A stretch of DNA of 64,000 nt from Xiphydria camelus (lineage: Eukaryota; Arthropoda; Insecta; Hymenoptera; Xiphydriidae). The position numbers and the translations under genes were made by a program. Position 1 is the stretch's first letter, and each line of letters opens with the position of its first letter. The notes beneath the pieces are model-generated. The model saw only the letters and a list, made by a program, of their open reading frames with translations, made no database searches and was not told the origin of the DNA. This document shows positions 53,401 through 59,400 of this stretch, piece after piece. The stretch spans positions 28,994,278 to 29,058,277 of the forward strand of contig OY783194.1 in the NCBI GenBank assembly GCA_963678675.1, read 5' to 3'.

Positions 53401-56400
53401 TTTAATCTCGTTTGTAATTATATGCCTCCTCCTACATCGGCCCAGATATTCACGCGCATTTCTACAAAGTCGTTTCCTCGTATGTCACACCGCAATAATA
53501 TGACCATACTGCGTTATACTAACTATTGCTCCATTTCCAATTCGCTTAATACACATAACGCGATGCATCGAAGAACGCAATAATCCCTCGCGCCGTAATC
53601 CTCTGCATTAATCTCTTTGCAAATAATGATTCGTGAAATGAGAACGTCAACTCCATTCGCGCGCGATGTTCGCGACTTACGGTGATGCTAGTGTCGGCTT
53701 CGTCACGTAGAGTTTGGGAGAAATCTTTCACTTAATTAGTGTGAGATCTCCCAGGTGGAAAAGATGTAGGTATATGAATTATATATATTTTGTATATATA
53801 GAACATATATATATAAATTTGAGCTTATTTAATTTATATATAATTTATATCATATACGGACTAAATATGGTTTGTATATAATATTATTTCAATTGTTTTA
53901 ATTTTTGTATTGTTTATGTATAATACATAATATATATGGTTTATGTTGAATTCGTATATAAATTTAATAAGCCCAAATTTATATATCTTCTATATATATA
54001 TATATACACAATATATTATATTTTCTACTTGAGTCTACGCTACTAGATGGCTAAACGTTATGTGCGAGTACCAAGCAGGATTACTTTATATTGAAGTGGA
54101 TATAAATATGCATGCATTACAGAAAAATTAATGATTTAAGCATTTTCTAGCAACCTCTCTCTCTTTAGGAACTTGCATCGTCTACTTTTTTCAATGCATC
54201 TGTTCATATCGAATCGTATATATACGCATTATTCGATATGAAAGCTCGAGAAGCTGCATTTACTTCGCTTCCTCCTCCCCGCATTCCTTTACCGTACTCA
54301 TCGAATATACGCCGAAGGAATTCGACGAGCATTCCAAGATTAAAGGATCGGTCTATAGTCCCACTTCCCATTCATTCCGCCAATTCGATTTCCGACTTCT
54401 TCGTCGTCGGAAACTAACGTAGACAGGCATAGCGGCGTGTTCCTTCTTCTTATTTCCGGAGGCGGACTGCTTCTTCGGAATTTCGACGATGATAGCGGAA
54501 CCTCTCGTTCATTTCTTCGAGAATCTTGGTATAAGATTTTTCGACGCTTCTCTCCTATATTATCATTCAGCTCAACCGGAAAATCTCTCCCGTGCTTCGT
54601 ATCTCGGTTTCTCCCTGTGCGCAGGAGGAAACGATGCACCGCGTGTCTGTGTGCATGCTACCGCCTAACGACAGTGTCGACTCCCGATTTATACACGTTC
54701 ACCGGCTTATCTCGACACAGGAGAGGGGAGGAAGCCGTTTGAACGCGACATTACCGCTTATCTTCAACGGGGAGGTCGTCAGGTTGGTATATACGAAACA
54801 GTCACGACCTCATCACGCCAGCCGCGAGAGTGTTACAGGTGTATATACCAACCGCAGCGGCCGCGCGAGCGCTTTGAATTTTCGCGAAACGCGCGGACTT
54901 CACGCGGCGCGATAGCGATGCCGCGCGGTTTTCTTCGGACGCCCGCGCGGGCTTATCGCTCCCTCGCATATGGACGGGCTTATATATCTGCTCGTCTTTT
55001 TCCCTTCCTTCGGAATAAAGATAACTCTGTGTTTTTTTTTCGTCCCCTCTTGCATTTATCAGCGCGCACACGCGTTATTGTTACGCCGCCGTTGAACGCA
55101 GATAGTCCGTGCCTTCGCGACGTCGCACTCTATCCTCCCCTGGGGACAATGCTCGTGATGCTTTTACCGCTTTTTATGGTTCGATCGATCGGGCTCGACT
55201 GCGCGGCTCTCGCAAAAGTAAATACCATTAGCGATTCGAGGTACTTGGCACTAGGATTGACCGAATGGAACCTCGCTCACAGGTGCGCGGTATAGACGAT
55301 CCTTGATCATTTGGGTCATAACTACACTGAGAGAAATACTTCGGTCGCACAGCAATAATTTAAGACTAAGTGGTAGGTCAACTAAGCAATATAGGTGATG
55401 TAACAATACCAGATATGACAAGGGCAATACGCGTTGTTGAAATGATTATATAGTTGAAATTGCTATTTGTTTTGGTAAAATAGAAATAAGTGTTGCTAAG
55501 GCAAACAGTACCCAGGCGGAAAAAAAAATTCGATATATTTTCTATATAATCCATATGTGATTTTGGTCATATATGAATTAGATGTGGTTTCTTTATTAAT
55601 CATATAAGGACTATCTACATGTTTGAGAGAATGGTTGCACGGAATAAATTAATGTTGTCTCAGTAACGACATCGAAAATCAGTTATCATAGCATTATTTT
55701 TTGTTATAGTAACAACAATTATTGTTTGCTGTTTGGATGAAATGTTTGACAGATTTCCTTGGTTACTATGAAAATCATAGCTTTCCCTTCTCTCTTTTTT
55801 CGTTACCATGACAAATCGATCTGCTATGGTAACAAATCAATCTGTTATCACTATTTTAACTCAAATAATTGTTACAATAACGTAAGAAATATTATACTAA
55901 CAAATTACTTCTCTCTGTGTGTATAATTCATATATTGTCTGTACATGGTTAATGTAGAAATCATATACTGGGTGTTCACTCCCAGGCACTGAAAGTAGGT
56001 GGAGCGTATTTCGAATTTACTGCATACGTGAACCAATAGCGGCTCGTTTAGTTTTCCTATTAATGAACACCCTGTATAATCCATATATGATGAAAAGCAC
56101 ATATGGATCATATAGAACTTTTCCGCCTGCGAAACGTTTTCTTATATTAACGAACTATTAGTATTGCCGTACAACCTACAAAATTCATCTCAGTGTATCT
56201 ACTGAATATGGTGTCGCCTTTCCCATTTCCGAAGATCATCTGCAGTGAGACATACGAATTTTTGTTCACGCCTCTTGCCTGTAGTCTATATTACGAAGTT
56301 CAGTGACTAAGGAGTCCGGGGAGAAGAGAAGTCTCATTTTGCATCCGGTGTGATTCTTATCACCCTTCAATTTCCGGTGATATCGCAATCGCAGCGATAA

Positions 56401-59400
56401 TGACTATAGGTATGAAAACATAGAAGCCGCATCGGCGATGGGTATAACGCTGATTTTCATGGCGTCGCGCAAGGGGAGCGGAGCTCTAAAATGCCAGAAC
56501 CTAAACTTAGCCCGCGGTAGCCGAGAGACTGACGCGTAAGGCAGGTCAGTCTCGGAAGAGCGCTCCGCGCGCGATGTACCTAAGTAAGGCGCCAAAAAAG
56601 GAGGAACAAAAATGTACAGCTCGTTACTTATTTATGAATTCGCTACTCTCATCCCTTCCTCGCTTCCTTTTTCTTCGCTCCGGAGGTTTTCATCATTCAC
56701 TCGCTAACCCTCTCTGCAGGAATTCCCGCGTAGCTATAGAGTGAAAGTGGAGTAACAAACGCCCCAGTTTTCGATCAACTTCGAATGCGATTATCTCGAA
56801 ACGCAGTGGAGATACGTGAAAAATGAAGAGCACCTTTTTTATAATAGAAACATAGACAAATGTTTTTTGTTTAGACTTTTTTTTTGGTAGCTCCACTCGT
56901 TTTCTAGAGATAATCGATTTTTAACTTGCACTTCAACCGGAGCGTTCATCCCAATGTTATCCTATGCGTGTCACGCCGGATCCCTTCCAATTCGTGTCGA
57001 ATGCCCGCTTCGCGGTCCCGCCTAACCGAAATTGAATGCAAACGGCGAATCGTTTCGATAATTTTCTCTCTTCGGATGGTTCGAAGAGAGTGGTGCGCGA
57101 GACCTTCTATTTCCTTAGGGTAGGGAATGCCGCGAGCAGATAGATATAGCTATGTGGCTCTCCGGGGAAATACCTGGCGAATGCCGTGCGGCCTATATTC
57201 GGGAGTAGCTACCGCTGACTACGTCACAGCCTGTCCTTAGCGCGCATTTGACGCCGCTTTCCGCGCGGCGGCGAGGCGAGACCGTGTGTCGCTTCATTTA
57301 TTTTTCACGGGGAAAGGGGATATGTACCTACATCGGGAGAGGAGCGGTGCAATCAGAATCGAGCCGTCGACAAAGATTGCTCTTTACATTTTAATTTCAT
57401 CCCTGACGCGCGTCGGGAAGGAAATTGTTTCTTTCTCTCTCTGTATCTCTGCTTTTATTTTTACAAATTCCCTGAGGGGAAACGTTTCGCTCGAATGAAC
57501 TTTTCTTTGCGTATTATTCACCGAATTGTTCGTTCGGTTTGGATAAATCGATTTAATATACTTGAACGTTTAATTGGAACACAGAGGAAATAATTTATGT
57601 GTAGTTAATAAATATTTGTTTGAATATGGAAAAGTAGATATTTTCCAAGCAAGTATTCCTTAACAATTGCGATATTTATTTTCCACTGTTATAAATATTT
57701 TAAAGCAACTGTTTGAATAAAATAACATCCTAATAATCAACATATATTTTCTTGTTCTCTATCGAAATATATATATTTCGCCATATTTGAAATTATATTT
57801 ATTATATTAACTATTAATGAACTGTTTTCTCGGTGAACGAGGTTACAGACTCATTTCAATCGATAGTCATAAATATTTAGAGGAAATAAGCGTATATCGT
57901 TTGAAACAAAAAATATTTATTAGGGTATAATGGCTACAAGAGTAATCGATATACTAAAATTCACTGTAATATTTTATTATATACAACTGTTCTTTTCAAC
58001 TACGCCATTAAGTTCCATCAAGTTTGGAGATACCCCGGAATGTTCCCCACCAGTACATGTTAAAACGCACCCATATATCGGGTGCATTTCCCGTCTGTCA
58101 CTTCATAAACTTGCCGTCTGGCTCCTGCTTGGGATTCGCACATACAGTTATATTCTAACGTATATGCATATGCATATATCAAGTTGACTTATCGAGACGC
58201 AAGGCGGTCCGTCCTTCTTCCTTCGGATTCCAATTGCTTGTCGGGGCCGAAGTAGGTACTCGCGCGGTCGAGACGCGGAACACCTCCGCTGTAAGTCAAA
58301 TCCTAAAATCGCTTTTGGCCGAGAGCCACGCCGTGTCATCGCTCGCGCACTCGGAACGGATAGGTGGCTCTCGCGAGAGACGGCTACAGGTAAACACACA
58401 CGGATGTACCTGCAGCGTGGCACCCGACGTTAAATATCCGTAATTATCGCGCCTTTGAACCGTCCGGCGCGTCTTCGGCGACTTTAACGATGTATCCACG
58501 TTAGATTGATCGCAGACGTCGCTGATAAATGGTTGGAACCGAATTTCTGCAACGTGTTACTTAAGAGCGGACACTTATACCTTTCGGAAATCGGCCACCG
58601 AACTCTGCGCGCGCTCCCTTAAATAGTTTCGTAAGAGGGCATATTTAAATCTCGAATTTTTTGAATGTATTCTTTTACAAAGCGAATTAATTTTTATATT
58701 TATTACGGTTTTTGTAGACACATGCCGTGCTGGGAACTCGCGCGATTCCTCGTGCTCTTTATAATTAGAAGGTCTCTTGGAATAATGTAAGGGCCGTGAT
58801 TCAGACTTTCGAAATAAACACGAGTTATACGTTTCTAAACATTTATCTTAGACCGCTTCGTTCCCAACGTGGCGTTGCGGCTGGCCGATGGTACTTGCCA
58901 AGTGCGCCAGTCGCATGCAGCCGTCCTGAGACTCGCTTATCGAATTCTCGTATGCATTGTATACTATATGTTCGTCTCCTTTTTGTTGCAGGAAGTACTA
59001 CACACGATCAGTGCACCGAGCGGACAAGTTCAACGGATTGTGATTTTCAAGAAGAATGGTGTTCAAGCCATGATTGAATATCCTTTGCCGTATGCTTCTC
59101 ACAAATTTGAAGAAATTCATGGAAAAAAAATCGCAGACACGCGCGTACGGATACTATAACATTTCCGTTATTTCAGAATTCTTTGAAACTCCACCCTCTG
59201 TAGCTAAACCGACAGCCGTAGCTTTTCCGAAGTCCGTCATAAACTTCCATCTTTACGTTTCTTTACAACTTTTAATTGCCAGAGGAAAAAGGAGAAATGA
59301 AACGAGAATAACGAACCTATATATGATTTTCTTTATGAAAAGGGGGGGAATAGGGGGAAATACTTTTACGACAGAGTGTAGTGTCAGCCCCCGTAAAAAA

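Noticed and set aside
55905..56111. 68-codon - frame
   Set aside because: It lies across two nested MITE arms.
59078..59159. Reading exon 4 onward in its frame to the stop at 59157-59159
   Set aside because: The protein would leave the RRM in mid-fold. The U12 donor at 59078 restores the expected sequence.
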